A DNA stretch of 64,000 bases, taken from contig CP169086.1 in assembly GCA_041890495.1 (NCBI GenBank), forward strand, positions 4,402,001 through 4,466,000, given 5' to 3'. The position numbers were made by a program, and so were the translations under genes. Positions 53,100 through 62,661 of this stretch are shown here, piece by piece; position 1 is the first letter of the stretch, and every line of letters starts with the position of its first letter. The notes under the pieces are model-generated. The model saw only the letters and a program-made list of their open reading frames with translations. It made no database searches and had not been told where the DNA came from. The DNA comes from Escherichia boydii. GTDB taxonomy: Bacteria; Pseudomonadota; Gammaproteobacteria; Enterobacterales; Enterobacteriaceae.

Positions 53100-53771
53100 T
53101 CAGCCACCCATTGAACGAGAAGAGGTACCGGTTGCACTACGCTGCATAGTGCTTTGTTTGGCAACAGATTCACCAAAACCGCCACGGGTAACGGTAGTGG
53201 TGGTCGCCGGTTTTGGTGCCATTGCCGTCTTCGGTACGGTCATGGTGCGGCCTGGCTGGGCTGCGCCATAGTTTTTACCCGTCGCGTCGGTATATTTACC
53301 GTAAGCCGGACTGGCTGGGTTTTTCGAGGAGAACAGCGGCTGCTGTGCAAATCCCGCGCCGCCGCCCATCAGACGCCCCATCATGTAACCGGCCATCAGC
53401 GGCATCCAGAAACTCCCGCTGGATTGCTGGGCCTGCGCCTGGTTTTCTGGTGCCATGCCAGCCTGGGCTGGTGCCTGCTGGCACTGACCTTCACCAAATT
53501 CAGCAACACAGTCTTCACGGGTGGCGTATTTAGGCGCAGTACGTTCGGCTTCTTTCAGCGCATTGTTGTACGCGGTGGTACATTCGGCGCTTTTGCCTGG
53601 GTTTGCAGCTGAACAGTCGTCAGCATTTTGATAGAGAGACACTGTTTCATCACTCTTTTCACAGCCAGCCAGCATAAAAACAGTGGCAACCGCGAGAGCG
53701 ACTGGTGTCAGATGGCGTGCGCTCCAGTTTTTGCGGAACGATGCGTGGCGTATGGATTTTGTCCGTTTCAT
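53100..53771 (-). CDS. ygiB: YgiB, putative outer-membrane-associated lipoprotein
   Basis: YgiB is a DUF1190 protein of 223 residues. The N-terminus ([27 protein letters not shown]) contains a membrane segment ending in a lipobox-like LAGC. The middle is QQ/GA-rich and the tail has [16 protein letters not shown] and low-complexity repeats ([13 protein letters not shown]). The frame is open 11 codons further, but the ATG at 53771 is the known start. The role is unknown; it is co-transcribed with ygiC and linked to tolC in E. coli. The sequence equals E. coli as I recall. Confidence 0.94.
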
Positions 53772-53918
53772 TTTTGTCTTCCGGGACCAGTGGTAAATAC
53801 CCATCAGAATAGAGGATGGCTGGTCGAAATTGAAGCGAGAAGGGGGAAGAATGCGGCAGATAACCCGTATCTTTACGTTGCCTTACGTTCAGACGGGGCC
53901 GAAGCCCCGTCGTCGTCA

Positions 53919-55400
53919 TCAGTTACGGAAAGGGTTATGACCGTTACTGGTGGTAGTGCGTGCGGATGTTTGCTGAACGACTGGTGCCGGGCTATCAGGC
54001 GCATAACCATCAGCAATAGCATTCTGTTCCGGCGTTTGCGGTGCAACGTTTTCCGGATTAGTGGAAACCGGTTTGCTCAGCGCATTGTTCAGTGCCAGCA
54101 GATCCTGCTCGTTCAACGTACCCAGGGCTGACTTAATATTCAGCTGATTAATCAGGTAGTTATAACGCGCATTCGCCAACTCTTGCTTGGCGTTGTACAA
54201 CGTGGTGGTCGCATCCAACACATCAACAATGGTACGCGTACCGACCGAGTAGCCCGCTTCCATCGCGTCTAATGAGCTTTGAGCGGAAACTACGGCTTGT
54301 TTGTAGGCGTTAATGCTACTGATAGATGCATTAATGTTGTTGAAGGAGGAACGCACGGTCTGCACGACGCTACGATGGGCACTTTCCAGTTGCTCGCTGG
54401 CACCGACAAAGTTGTACTGTGCCTGTTTCACCTGCGAGTTAACCATTCCGCCCTGATAAATCGGCAGCGAGAAGCTCAGGCCAACTTTGTTCTGGCCCAT
54501 ATTGCTATCGTCATACTGGGTACCAGCGGCACCACGGGTTTTCGAACCGCTATAAGAGGTGTCAGAAATCCCGGTAGAAGCCGTTAAATCCAGAGTCGGT
54601 AAGTGACCATCCTGCGCCTGGCGAATTTGCTCGCGCGCCAGGTCCTGGCTCAAGCGTGCCTGTAACAGCGACAGGTTGCGTTTTTCGGCTTCTTTCAGCA
54701 GCGCGTTAACCGGCTGTGGTTTGTCGGTTTTAAAGTTTTCGACATTCAGCGCAGCCAGTTCCGGATAGTAGTTACCGGTGATCTGGCGCAGCTGCTCTAC
54801 CGCGTTATCAAGGTTATTACGTGCGGTCACTTCGTTCGCCAGCACGGTATCGTACTGTGCGCGGGCGTTCTGCACGTCGGTGATCGCTACCAGGCCCACG
54901 TTAAAACGTTGGGTGGTTTGATCTAATTGACGGTAGATCGCTTCTTTTTGTGCCTGTGTATAGGAAAGAACGTCAATAGCATTCAACACGTTGAAATAAG
55001 CGGTCGCGGTGTTGAGGATCAAGGTTTGCTGATCGGTCTGATACGTGACGTCCTGAATCCCTGCTGCTTTTTCCTGCAGCGTTAACGCACGCCATTTCGA
55101 CATATCAAAAATGGATTGAGTTAACTGCAAGGACGCACTGGTCGCGTTAGAGTTGATGCCGTTCGCGTCGCGGTAGCCGTTGCTATAGGTGTAATCTGCA
55201 CCTAAACCTAGCTGTGGCAGTAATGGACTGCGCGCTTCATTAATTTTTTCAAAGGCAGCATCACGATCGGCGGCAGACTTACGCAATTCCGGGTTACTAA
55301 GGCGTGCTTGCTGATAAACTTGCATCAGGTTCTCGGCCTGGCTCAACGAACTGAACCCAGAAAGGCTCAGGCCGATAAGAATGGGGAGCAATTTCTTCAT
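53919..55400 (-). CDS. tolC: TolC, outer-membrane efflux and secretion channel
   Basis: TolC is the trimeric outer-membrane and periplasmic tunnel used by AcrAB and other pumps and by type I secretion. The 493-residue precursor has signal peptide MKKLLPILIGLSLSGFSSLS (cut after SQA) and the two OEP repeats of helices and strands (LMQVYQQARLSNPELRKSAA and LLKEAEKRNLSLLQARLSQD). The frame extends 13 codons upstream, but AGGAAT precedes the ATG at 55400. It is identical to E. coli TolC as far as I can recall, which is striking in this host. A marbox lies upstream. Confidence 0.97.
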   Translation of the reverse strand: MKKLLPILIGLSLSGFSSLSQAENLMQVYQQARLSNPELRKSAADRDAAFEKINEARSPLLPQLGLGADYTYSNGYRDANGINSNATSASLQLTQSIFDMSKWRALTLQEKAAGIQDVTYQTDQQTLILNTATAYFNVLNAIDVLSYTQAQKEAIYRQLDQTTQRFNVGLVAITDVQNARAQYDTVLANEVTARNNLDNAVEQLRQITGNYYPELAALNVENFKTDKPQPVNALLKEAEKRNLSLLQARLSQDLAREQIRQAQDGHLPTLDLTASTGISDTSYSGSKTRGAAGTQYDDSNMGQNKVGLSFSLPIYQGGMVNSQVKQAQYNFVGASEQLESAHRSVVQTVRSSFNNINASISSINAYKQAVVSAQSSLDAMEAGYSVGTRTIVDVLDATTTLYNAKQELANARYNYLINQLNIKSALGTLNEQDLLALNNALSKPVSTNPENVAPQTPEQNAIADGYAPDSPAPVVQQTSARTTTSNGHNPFRN

Positions 55401-55484
55401 TTGCATTCCTTGTGGTGAAGCAGTATTTAGCGCGATCAAACTGTAAAATTATTGCGGATTCTAGCAGAAGCCGCTACCGCAAAA

Positions 55485-55503
55485 GGTTGGCGTTACGTGC
55501 CAT
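55485..55503 (-). promoter_or_regulatory. Marbox (MarA/SoxS/Rob site) of tolC
   Basis: On the minus strand ATGGCACGTAACGCCAACC fits AYnGCACnnWnnRYYAAAY with one mismatch, about 85 bases before the tolC start, the place known in E. coli. Confidence 0.75.
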
Positions 55504-55604
55504 AGGGCGTTAATGTGCCTCAATTTAACACATGACTGCTCAAACGGCAGTCAAACGTCGCTGAAATTCACATTTAATTCACTATTAGTGCCAGGACATT
55601 AACA

Positions 55605-56234
55605 ATGCTTAAGCCAGACAGCCTGCCCGTTACATTTGGCAAAAACGATGTAGAAATTATTGCACGAGAAACACTTTATCGCGGCTTTTTTTCATTAGAT
55701 CTTTATAGATTTCGTCATCGTTTATTCAACGGGCAAATGAGTCATGAGGTACGGCGGGAAATTTTTGAGCGCGGTCACGCCGCAGTCTTGCTACCCTTTG
55801 ACCCAGTGCGTGATGAAGTTGTGCTGATTGAGCAGATTCGGATTGCCGCATACGACACCAGTGAAACCCCCTGGCTACTGGAGATGGTTGCCGGGATGAT
55901 TGAAGAGGGTGAAAGTGTGGAAGATGTTGCCCGTCGCGAAGCGATTGAAGAGGCGGGACTGATAGTCAAACGGACCAAACCGGTGTTAAGTTTCCTGGCA
56001 AGCCCGGGAGGCACCAGTGAGCGTTCGTCAATTATGGTGGGCGAAGTGGACGCCACGACCGCAAGCGGTATTCATGGTCTGGCTGATGAAAACGAAGATA
56101 TTCGCGTTCATGTGGTAAGCCGGGAACAGGCATACCAGTGGGTAGAAGAGGGGAAAATCGACAACGCAGCGTCGGTCATCGCTTTGCAATGGCTGCAGCT
56201 GCATCATCAAGCGTTAAAAAATGAGTGGGCATAA
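55605..56234 (+). CDS. nudF: NudF, ADP-ribose pyrophosphatase
   Basis: NudF hydrolyses ADP-ribose to AMP and ribose-5-phosphate. The 209 residues carry the Nudix box [20 protein letters not shown] followed by AGL, with the metal-binding REAIEE core near residue 110, and [15 protein letters not shown]. It is the first of nudF-yqiB-cpdA-yqiA-parE and divergent from tolC. It is E. coli-like from memory. Confidence 0.96.
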
Positions 56235-56657
56235 ATGAAGCGTTACACACCTGACTTTCCTGAAATGATGCGCCTGTGCGAGATGAACTTTTCACAATTG
56301 CGCCGTTTGTTACCGCGCAATGACGCACCCGGCGAAACTGTAAGCTATCAGGTGGCAAACGCACAATATCGGCTGACGATTGTGGAATCGACCCGATACA
56401 CTACCCTGGTGACAATAGAACAGACTGCGCCCGCGATCAGTTACTGGAGCCTTCCGTCAATGACGGTGCGTCTGTATCATGACGCGATGGTGGCTGAAGT
56501 GTGTTCAAGCCAGCAGATTTTTCGCTTCAAAGCGCGGTATGATTATCCTAATAAAAAGTTGCATCAACGCGACGAAAAGCATCAAATTAACCAGTTTTTA
56601 GCGGACTGGTTGCGATACTGTTTAGCACATGGAGCGATGGCGATTCCGGTTTACTAG
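56235..56657 (+). CDS. yqiB: YqiB, DUF1249 protein
   Basis: This is a 140-residue protein of unknown function, conserved between nudF and cpdA in enterobacteria ([40 protein letters not shown]). The ATG directly abuts the nudF stop codon, so translation is coupled. No catalytic motif or membrane segment is visible. Confidence 0.94.
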
Positions 56658-56681
56658 CGTCGTGAAACCTAAGGACACCAT

Positions 56682-57509
56682 TTGGAAAGCCTGTTAACCC
56701 TTCCTCTGGCTGGTGAGGCCAGAGTCAGGATTTTACAAATTACCGATACTCACCTGTTTGCACAAAAGCACGAAGCCCTGTTAGGGGTAAACACCTGGGA
56801 AAGCTACCAGGCGGTGCTGGAGGCGATTCGTCCACACCAGCACGAATTCGACCTGATTGTCGCGACAGGTGATTTAGCGCAGGATCAATCCTCTGCGGCC
56901 TATCAGCATTTCGCTGAAGGCATCGCAAGTTTTCGTGCGCCCTGCGTCTGGCTGCCTGGCAACCACGATTTCCAGCCCGCGATGTACAGCGCGTTACAGG
57001 ATGCGGGTATCTCCCCGGCGAAGCGCGTGTTTATTGGTGAGCAATGGCAAATCCTGTTGCTGGATAGCCAGGTGTTTGGCGTGCCGCACGGTGAGCTGAG
57101 CGAGTTTCAGCTTGAGTGGCTGGAACGTAAACTGGCCGATGCGCCAGGACGCCATACGTTGCTGCTGCTGCATCATCATCCGCTACCTGCGGGTTGTAGT
57201 TGGCTCGATCAACACAGCCTGCGTAACGCGGGCGAACTGGATACCGTGCTGGCGAAGTTTCCGCACGTCAAATACTTGCTGTGCGGTCATATTCATCAGG
57301 AGCTGGATCTCGACTGGAACGGTCGCCGCCTGCTGGCAACGCCGTCGACCTGTGTGCAGTTTAAGCCGCACTGTTCCAACTTTACGCTGGATACTATCGC
57401 GCCCGGCTGGCGTACTCTCGAGTTACATGCTGATGGCACGCTGACCACCGAGGTGCATCGCCTGGCGGACACACGTTTCCAACCTGATACCGCTTCAGAA
57501 GGCTACTGA
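56682..57509 (+). CDS. cpdA: CpdA, 3',5'-cAMP phosphodiesterase
   Basis: CpdA degrades cyclic AMP and so tunes CRP-dependent regulation. The 275 residues hold the class III metallophosphoesterase motifs: ITDTHL, VATGDLAQD, LPGNHDF, LLHHHPLP and CGHIHQE. The start is TTG at 56682 (AAGGACACCAT upstream), as in E. coli. The stop TGA overlaps the yqiA ATG by one base. Confidence 0.96.
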   Translation: MESLLTLPLAGEARVRILQITDTHLFAQKHEALLGVNTWESYQAVLEAIRPHQHEFDLIVATGDLAQDQSSAAYQHFAEGIASFRAPCVWLPGNHDFQPAMYSALQDAGISPAKRVFIGEQWQILLLDSQVFGVPHGELSEFQLEWLERKLADAPGRHTLLLLHHHPLPAGCSWLDQHSLRNAGELDTVLAKFPHVKYLLCGHIHQELDLDWNGRRLLATPSTCVQFKPHCSNFTLDTIAPGWRTLELHADGTLTTEVHRLADTRFQPDTASEGY

Positions 57510-58090
57510 TGTCTACGCTTCTTTATTTACACGGTTTCAACAGCTCGCCGCGCTCTGCAAAAGCGAGCTTGTTAAAAAACTGGCTGGCGGAACATCACCC
57601 TGACGTTGAGATGATCATTCCGCAGTTGCCGCCGTATCCTTCCGACGCGGCAGAGCTGCTGGAATCCATTGTCCTGGAACATGGCGGCGATTCGCTGGGT
57701 ATTGTCGGTTCGTCACTGGGGGGATATTACGCCACCTGGTTGTCACAATGTTTTATGCTGCCCGCAGTGGTGGTAAACCCGGCGGTGCGCCCGTTTGAAC
57801 TGCTGACGGACTATCTCGGTCAGAACGAGAACCCCTACACCGGGCAGCAATATGTGCTAGAGTCACGCCATATTTACGATCTCAAAGTCATGCAGATTGA
57901 CCCGCTGGAAGCGCCGGATTTGATCTGGCTGCTGCAACAGACGGGAGATGAAGTGCTGGATTACCGCCAGGCGGTGGCGTACTACGCTTCCTGCCGCCAG
58001 ACTGTCATAGAAGGCGGCAACCACGCATTCACGGGCTTCGAAGATTATTTCAACCCGATCGTCGATTTTCTTGGTCTGCACCATCTCTGA
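57509..58090 (+). CDS. yqiA: YqiA, alpha/beta-hydrolase esterase
   Basis: The 193-residue esterase acts on short acyl-CoA and p-nitrophenyl esters in vitro. The nucleophile elbow is GSSLGGYYATWL, the oxyanion loop LYLHGFNSSP and the catalytic histidine NHAFTGFEDY. Its role in the operon is unclear. Translation is coupled to cpdA. Confidence 0.95.
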   Translation: MSTLLYLHGFNSSPRSAKASLLKNWLAEHHPDVEMIIPQLPPYPSDAAELLESIVLEHGGDSLGIVGSSLGGYYATWLSQCFMLPAVVVNPAVRPFELLTDYLGQNENPYTGQQYVLESRHIYDLKVMQIDPLEAPDLIWLLQQTGDEVLDYRQAVAYYASCRQTVIEGGNHAFTGFEDYFNPIVDFLGLHHL

Positions 58091-58118
58091 CGATCAACTC
58101 GAATTGCTAACTTAAACC

Positions 58119-60011
58119 ATGACGCAAACTTATAACGCTGATGCCATTGAGGTACTCACCGGGCTTGAGCCGGTTCGCCGCCGTCCGGGGATGTATACCG
58201 ATACCACTCGCCCTAACCATTTGGGGCAAGAAGTTATTGATAACAGTGTCGATGAAGCACTGGCGGGTCACGCAAAACGCGTGGATGTAATCTTACATGC
58301 TGACCAGTCGTTAGAAGTTATTGACGATGGGCGCGGGATGCCGGTGGATATTCACCCGGAAGAGGGTGTACCGGCGGTTGAACTGATTCTTTGCCGTCTG
58401 CATGCAGGCGGTAAATTCTCTAACAAAAATTACCAGTTCTCTGGCGGCCTGCATGGCGTGGGGATTTCGGTGGTTAACGCCCTGTCGAAGCGCGTAGAAG
58501 TTAACGTGCGCCGCGATGGTCAGGTTTATAACATCGCCTTTGAAAATGGCGAAAAGGTGCAGGATTTACAGGTTGTCGGCACTTGCGGTAAACGCAATAC
58601 TGGTACCAGTGTGCACTTCTGGCCGGATGAAACCTTCTTTGACAGCCCGCGATTTTCTGTTTCACGCCTGACGCATGTGCTGAAAGCCAAAGCGGTATTG
58701 TGCCCTGGCGTTGAGATCACTTTTAAAGATGAGATCAACAATACCGAACAACGCTGGTGCTATCAGGACGGTCTGAATGATTACCTGGCGGAAGCGGTAA
58801 ATGGTCTGCCGACGCTGCCGGAAAAACCGTTTATCGGTAATTTCGCTGGTGATACTGAAGCTGTGGACTGGGCGCTACTGTGGCTGCCGGAAGGCGGTGA
58901 ACTGCTGACCGAAAGCTACGTCAACCTTATCCCAACGATGCAGGGCGGTACCCATGTTAATGGTCTGCGTCAGGGCCTGTTGGACGCGATGCGTGAGTTC
59001 TGTGAATACCGCAATATTCTGCCGCGCGGTGTAAAGCTGTCGGCGGAAGATATCTGGGATCGCTGCGCCTATGTGCTGTCAGTAAAAATGCAGGATCCGC
59101 AGTTTGCCGGGCAGACGAAAGAGCGTCTCTCTTCGCGTCAATGCGCGGCATTCGTTTCTGGCGTGGTGAAAGATGCCTTTATCCTGTGGCTGAACCAGAA
59201 CGTTCAGGCGGCTGAACTGCTGGCGGAGATGGCGATTTCCAGCGCCCAGCGCCGTATGCGTGCGGCCAAAAAAGTGGTGCGTAAAAAGCTGACCAGCGGC
59301 CCGGCGTTGCCTGGCAAACTGGCTGATTGTACCGCGCAGGACCTTAACCGTACCGAGCTGTTCCTTGTGGAAGGTGACTCCGCAGGCGGATCTGCCAAGC
59401 AGGCGCGCGATCGCGAATATCAGGCGATCATGCCACTGAAAGGTAAGATCCTTAACACCTGGGAAGTCTCTTCCGACGAAGTGCTGGCTTCGCAGGAAGT
59501 GCACGATATTTCGGTAGCGATCGGTATCGATCCTGACAGCGACGATCTGAGCCAGCTTCGTTATGGCAAAATCTGTATCCTCGCGGATGCGGACTCTGAT
59601 GGTCTGCACATTGCCACGCTGCTCTGCGCTTTGTTCGTAAAACATTTCCGCGCGTTGGTGAAACACGGTCACGTTTACGTCGCACTGCCACCGCTCTACC
59701 GTATTGATCTCGGGAAAGAGGTTTATTACGCGCTGACGGAAGAAGAGAAAGAGGGCGTACTTGAGCAATTAAAACGCAAGAAAGGCAAGCCGAACGTCCA
59801 GCGTTTTAAAGGTCTGGGGGAAATGAACCCGATGCAATTGCGCGAAACCACGCTTGATCCGAACACTCGCCGTCTGGTGCAGTTGACTATCGATGATGAA
59901 GACGATCAGCGTACTGACGCGATGATGGATATGCTGCTGGCGAAGAAACGCTCGGAAGATCGCCGCAACTGGTTGCAAGAGAAAGGCGACATGGCGGAGA
60001 TTGAGGCCTGA
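58119..60011 (+). CDS. parE: ParE, topoisomerase IV subunit B
   Basis: ParE is the ATPase subunit that with ParC decatenates chromosomes and is a quinolone target. The 630 residues contain the GHKL ATP site (EVIDNSVDEALAG, DDGRGMPVD, GGLHGVGISVVNAL), the transducer lysine region and the TOPRIM part (LFLVEGDSAGGSAKQA, LADADSDGLHIATLL). No change is seen at the usual quinolone-resistance positions in EGDSAGGSA. It matches E. coli except for the last residue (EIEA for EIEV, from memory). The E. coli-like block ends here, since host-type REP follows. Confidence 0.97.
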   Translation: MTQTYNADAIEVLTGLEPVRRRPGMYTDTTRPNHLGQEVIDNSVDEALAGHAKRVDVILHADQSLEVIDDGRGMPVDIHPEEGVPAVELILCRLHAGGKFSNKNYQFSGGLHGVGISVVNALSKRVEVNVRRDGQVYNIAFENGEKVQDLQVVGTCGKRNTGTSVHFWPDETFFDSPRFSVSRLTHVLKAKAVLCPGVEITFKDEINNTEQRWCYQDGLNDYLAEAVNGLPTLPEKPFIGNFAGDTEAVDWALLWLPEGGELLTESYVNLIPTMQGGTHVNGLRQGLLDAMREFCEYRNILPRGVKLSAEDIWDRCAYVLSVKMQDPQFAGQTKERLSSRQCAAFVSGVVKDAFILWLNQNVQAAELLAEMAISSAQRRMRAAKKVVRKKLTSGPALPGKLADCTAQDLNRTELFLVEGDSAGGSAKQARDREYQAIMPLKGKILNTWEVSSDEVLASQEVHDISVAIGIDPDSDDLSQLRYGKICILADADSDGLHIATLLCALFVKHFRALVKHGHVYVALPPLYRIDLGKEVYYALTEEEKEGVLEQLKRKKGKPNVQRFKGLGEMNPMQLRETTLDPNTRRLVQLTIDDEDDQRTDAMMDMLLAKKRSEDRRNWLQEKGDMAEIEA

Positions 60012-60019
60012 TGCTGAAA

Positions 60020-60047
60020 AAGCCCTGCGATGCAGGGCTTTTTTTTG
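60020..60047 (+). terminator. parE terminator
   Basis: AAGCCCTGC-GAT-GCAGGGCTT is followed by TTTTTT, 9 bases after the parE stop. Confidence 0.92.
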
Positions 60048-60122
60048 CCCGGTGGCGCTGCGCTTACCGGGCCTACGATCGATCCCCTCTCCCCTATGGT
60101 GAGAGGGCTAGGGTGAGGGGAA
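60047..60122. repeat. Host-type REP plus CCCTCTCCC palindrome
   Basis: GCCCGGTGGCGCTGCGCTTA (60048-60076) is followed by CCCCTCTCCCCTATGGTGAG..GGGTGAGGGG (60085-60120). Both families are the non-E. coli ones, directly after parE. Confidence 0.88.
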
Positions 60123-60137
60123 CACCCCGCACTGACG

Positions 60138-62279
60138 TCAAAACTCCATCTTCACCGTAAACTGCACTTCGCGAGGGTCGCCTATCTGGTTACCCAGATT
60201 GTTGGTTGCGATAGATGAGGTGTAGTACGTCTTATCAAACAGGTTCTTCACGTTCACCTGCAGCGTAACCGGATACTGCAGCTTCATCTTGTACGCCGCA
60301 AAGGCATCCGCCACAAAATAGCCCGGCAGATAATAATCCGCGCCGTTGGTTGCGGAACGACGGCTCACGCCGTGTCCGCCTCCGCCCAGCGTCAGGGTAT
60401 TCCCGGCAAACGCATTATGAATATCGTAGGTCAGGAACAGGGAGCCGGTATGACGCGGCACGTTCGGCAGCGGTTTGCCCGCATAGTCCGGGTCTTCCAG
60501 CACCTTCGCGTCGGTATACCCGTAGCTGGCGATGATATTGGTGTTCTCGGTCAGCGATCCGGCGAGATCCACCTCAACGCCCTGAGAGCGCACGCGGCCC
60601 GCGGTTTTGGCGACAGTTTCATCCCCTACGCTCTCGGTGTAAAGCACGTTGCGCTTGTGAATATCAAACAGCGCAATATTGGCGGTAATGCCGTCGAACA
60701 GGTCGAACTTTGCGCCCACTTCGTAAGCATTAGACGTTTCCGGCGGCAGGTCGCCAATGTAGCTTGCAATGGACGACTGCGGCATAAACGTCTGGGAATA
60801 GTTGGCAAACAGCGAGACCGCCGGGGTGAGCTTATAGACAAGACCCAGCTTCGGCGTCCACTGATCGTCGCGGCTGTCGGTGTTCACGTTAAACGGACGC
60901 CCTTTCCCCGCGTACTGGGTGTAATACTGATAGCGCAGCCCGGCGACGGCAATCCACCTATCGGTCAGGTACAGCGCGTCCTGCGCGTAGGCGGAGTAGC
61001 TCTCCTGCTTGATGGTTTGATCGCTGTCGGATGCCGAGACGGTGGTGCACTTGCCGAGGCTGCCGTAGCTCGGGTTGTAAATATTGAAGTCCTTAACGTT
61101 CTTACAGCGGATCATATCCGTACGCAGCAGATCGTAATTCTCATACGACACGCCGGTCAGGATCTCATTGTAAAAGCCCGCGATGTCCACGTTCCCCTGC
61201 AGATCCGCGCGCGTCGTGTGCATACGCTGGGTCGAACCCTGGGTCGCATCCACGCGGCGGGTCAGGTTGCCGGTTTTTGAATCGTAGGCCATCACGCGGG
61301 CCTGGTTGTCGCTGTATTTATCCTGGCTGTAGCTGTAGTCGAACTTCGCGGTCCACTGGCTGTTGAGGCGATATTCCGCGTTGAGCTGAGCGAGGTCGGA
61401 CTGGCCGTCGGTCACGTTAAACGGTTCGTCGAAGCGGGTTTTACGATCGACGTTGACGGCTTTTTTAGTATTAAGATCGAAGATCGTTCCGCGATCGAAC
61501 GGCGTTTTATAGTCGCGATGCGAATAGAGCACGGTCACGGTGGCATCGTCGCCAAACCAGGTGAGCGACGGGGCGATAAATGTGCTGCGTTCGGTGCCGA
61601 AATTACGCCAGTAATCCTCGTCCTGATACTCACCCGTGAGGCGATACGCCAGGCGCGTGCCGTCAATCGGGCCGGTAACATCGATCTGTCCGGTGCCGCC
61701 GCCAAAGCTGGAAGAGGTGGCAGAAATTGAACCGCCGAAGGTCTTCTCCGGGCGTTTGGTGACGACGTTAATCAGGCCGCCCGGATCGAGAATGCCATAG
61801 AGCGTAGAGGCCGGGCCTTTCAGCACCTCCACGCGCTCGGTTGCGGCATTAAAGCTGCGCGGCAGAACGGTGCGCAGACCGTTGGTCATGATTGACCCGT
61901 CGCGGTTCGCGCCAAACCCACGGCGCACAAAGGCATCCTGCGTACCGCCCAGGGTGTTGGTCTGCACCACGTTGCTGACGTTATAGAGCGCTTCATCCAG
62001 CGTGGTGGCGTGCTGATCCTCCAGCACTTTATCGCTGACGGTATTGACCACCTGCGGGATATCCAGCATTGGCATGTTGGTTAGCGTGGCGGTGGAGGTA
62101 TTAAGCGGCTGATAGCCGTTGGTGGCCTCCGCCGCGGTATTTGGAGCGGCGGTGACGGTAAGCGTTTCGCCGTCTTTAGCCGCGGTGGTGTCTGCTGCCT
62201 GCGCCAGCGGCGCCATAAACAGCAGTGAAAAGAGCGCGCGCCCTTTTACCCCAGAGAGTGAAGGTGTGAACGTAGCCAT
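60138..62279 (-). CDS. TonB-dependent siderophore receptor (hydroxamate type)
   Basis: The 713-residue outer-membrane protein has a signal peptide (to LAQA), a TonB box-like GETLTVTA near residue 40, the plug domain (DEALYNVSNVVQ, FVRRGFGANRDGSIMTNGLR, VEVLKGPASTLYG, GGLINVVTKRP) and a 22-strand barrel ending in KMEF with terminal phenylalanine. The layout is that of the FhuA/FhuE/FoxA group, so a ferric hydroxamate is likely, but the exact siderophore cannot be told. It is divergent from a FecE/FecD-type ABC system with a shared Fur-box-like site, so the genes form one iron-uptake locus. Confidence 0.9.
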   Translation of the reverse strand: MATFTPSLSGVKGRALFSLLFMAPLAQAADTTAAKDGETLTVTAAPNTAAEATNGYQPLNTSTATLTNMPMLDIPQVVNTVSDKVLEDQHATTLDEALYNVSNVVQTNTLGGTQDAFVRRGFGANRDGSIMTNGLRTVLPRSFNAATERVEVLKGPASTLYGILDPGGLINVVTKRPEKTFGGSISATSSSFGGGTGQIDVTGPIDGTRLAYRLTGEYQDEDYWRNFGTERSTFIAPSLTWFGDDATVTVLYSHRDYKTPFDRGTIFDLNTKKAVNVDRKTRFDEPFNVTDGQSDLAQLNAEYRLNSQWTAKFDYSYSQDKYSDNQARVMAYDSKTGNLTRRVDATQGSTQRMHTTRADLQGNVDIAGFYNEILTGVSYENYDLLRTDMIRCKNVKDFNIYNPSYGSLGKCTTVSASDSDQTIKQESYSAYAQDALYLTDRWIAVAGLRYQYYTQYAGKGRPFNVNTDSRDDQWTPKLGLVYKLTPAVSLFANYSQTFMPQSSIASYIGDLPPETSNAYEVGAKFDLFDGITANIALFDIHKRNVLYTESVGDETVAKTAGRVRSQGVEVDLAGSLTENTNIIASYGYTDAKVLEDPDYAGKPLPNVPRHTGSLFLTYDIHNAFAGNTLTLGGGGHGVSRRSATNGADYYLPGYFVADAFAAYKMKLQYPVTLQVNVKNLFDKTYYTSSIATNNLGNQIGDPREVQFTVKMEF

Positions 62280-62383
62280 TACATCTGTTATCCCGAAATA
62301 TTCCGCGAATGCGTTCGCGGCAAACTGTGTGAGTCATTGCCCTTTACGATCTGTCCGTTAGCCACGGCGGGCATCGGACATGT

Positions 62384-62402
62384 AATTGAGAATCATTCAA
62401 TC
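62384..62402. promoter_or_regulatory. Fur-box-like site between receptor and ABC genes
   Basis: AATTGAGAATCATTCAATC resembles the Fur consensus core GA-AATCATT and lies between the divergent transcription units. Confidence 0.55.
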
Positions 62403-62661
62403 ATGCGGGGGTGTAGTAGTAAATGGAAAAAAGAAAAAATCGACTACAGCGCTTAACCGTGCGTATAAGCGCAGCAGGTTAATAATTAAATTATTGAAAT
62501 TAAAGTTTTTTAAAGCCATTTCGCGTTCATCTTCCCTCTGGCTTTCCCCTGGTTTTTTCAGGGTGTATCTTCGCTTGACTACTACATGGCGCAGCGTCAA
62601 ACTCTCAAAAGAGAATGAGTTTTATTTTTATTTGTTGGTTTTTCATTACGTTGGCATTCAC

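Noticed and set aside
59341..59400. Quinolone-resistance change in ParE
   Set aside because: The EGDSAGGSA region reads as wild type; no resistance claim is supported.
60372..61280. 302-codon plus-strand frame inside the TonB receptor gene
   Set aside because: The receptor frame is complete on the minus strand with plug and barrel motifs; the other frame is chance in GC-rich DNA.
62386..62661. 92-codon N-terminal extension of the ABC ATPase
   Set aside because: It is AT-rich, not family-like, and overlaps the Fur-box-like promoter region.
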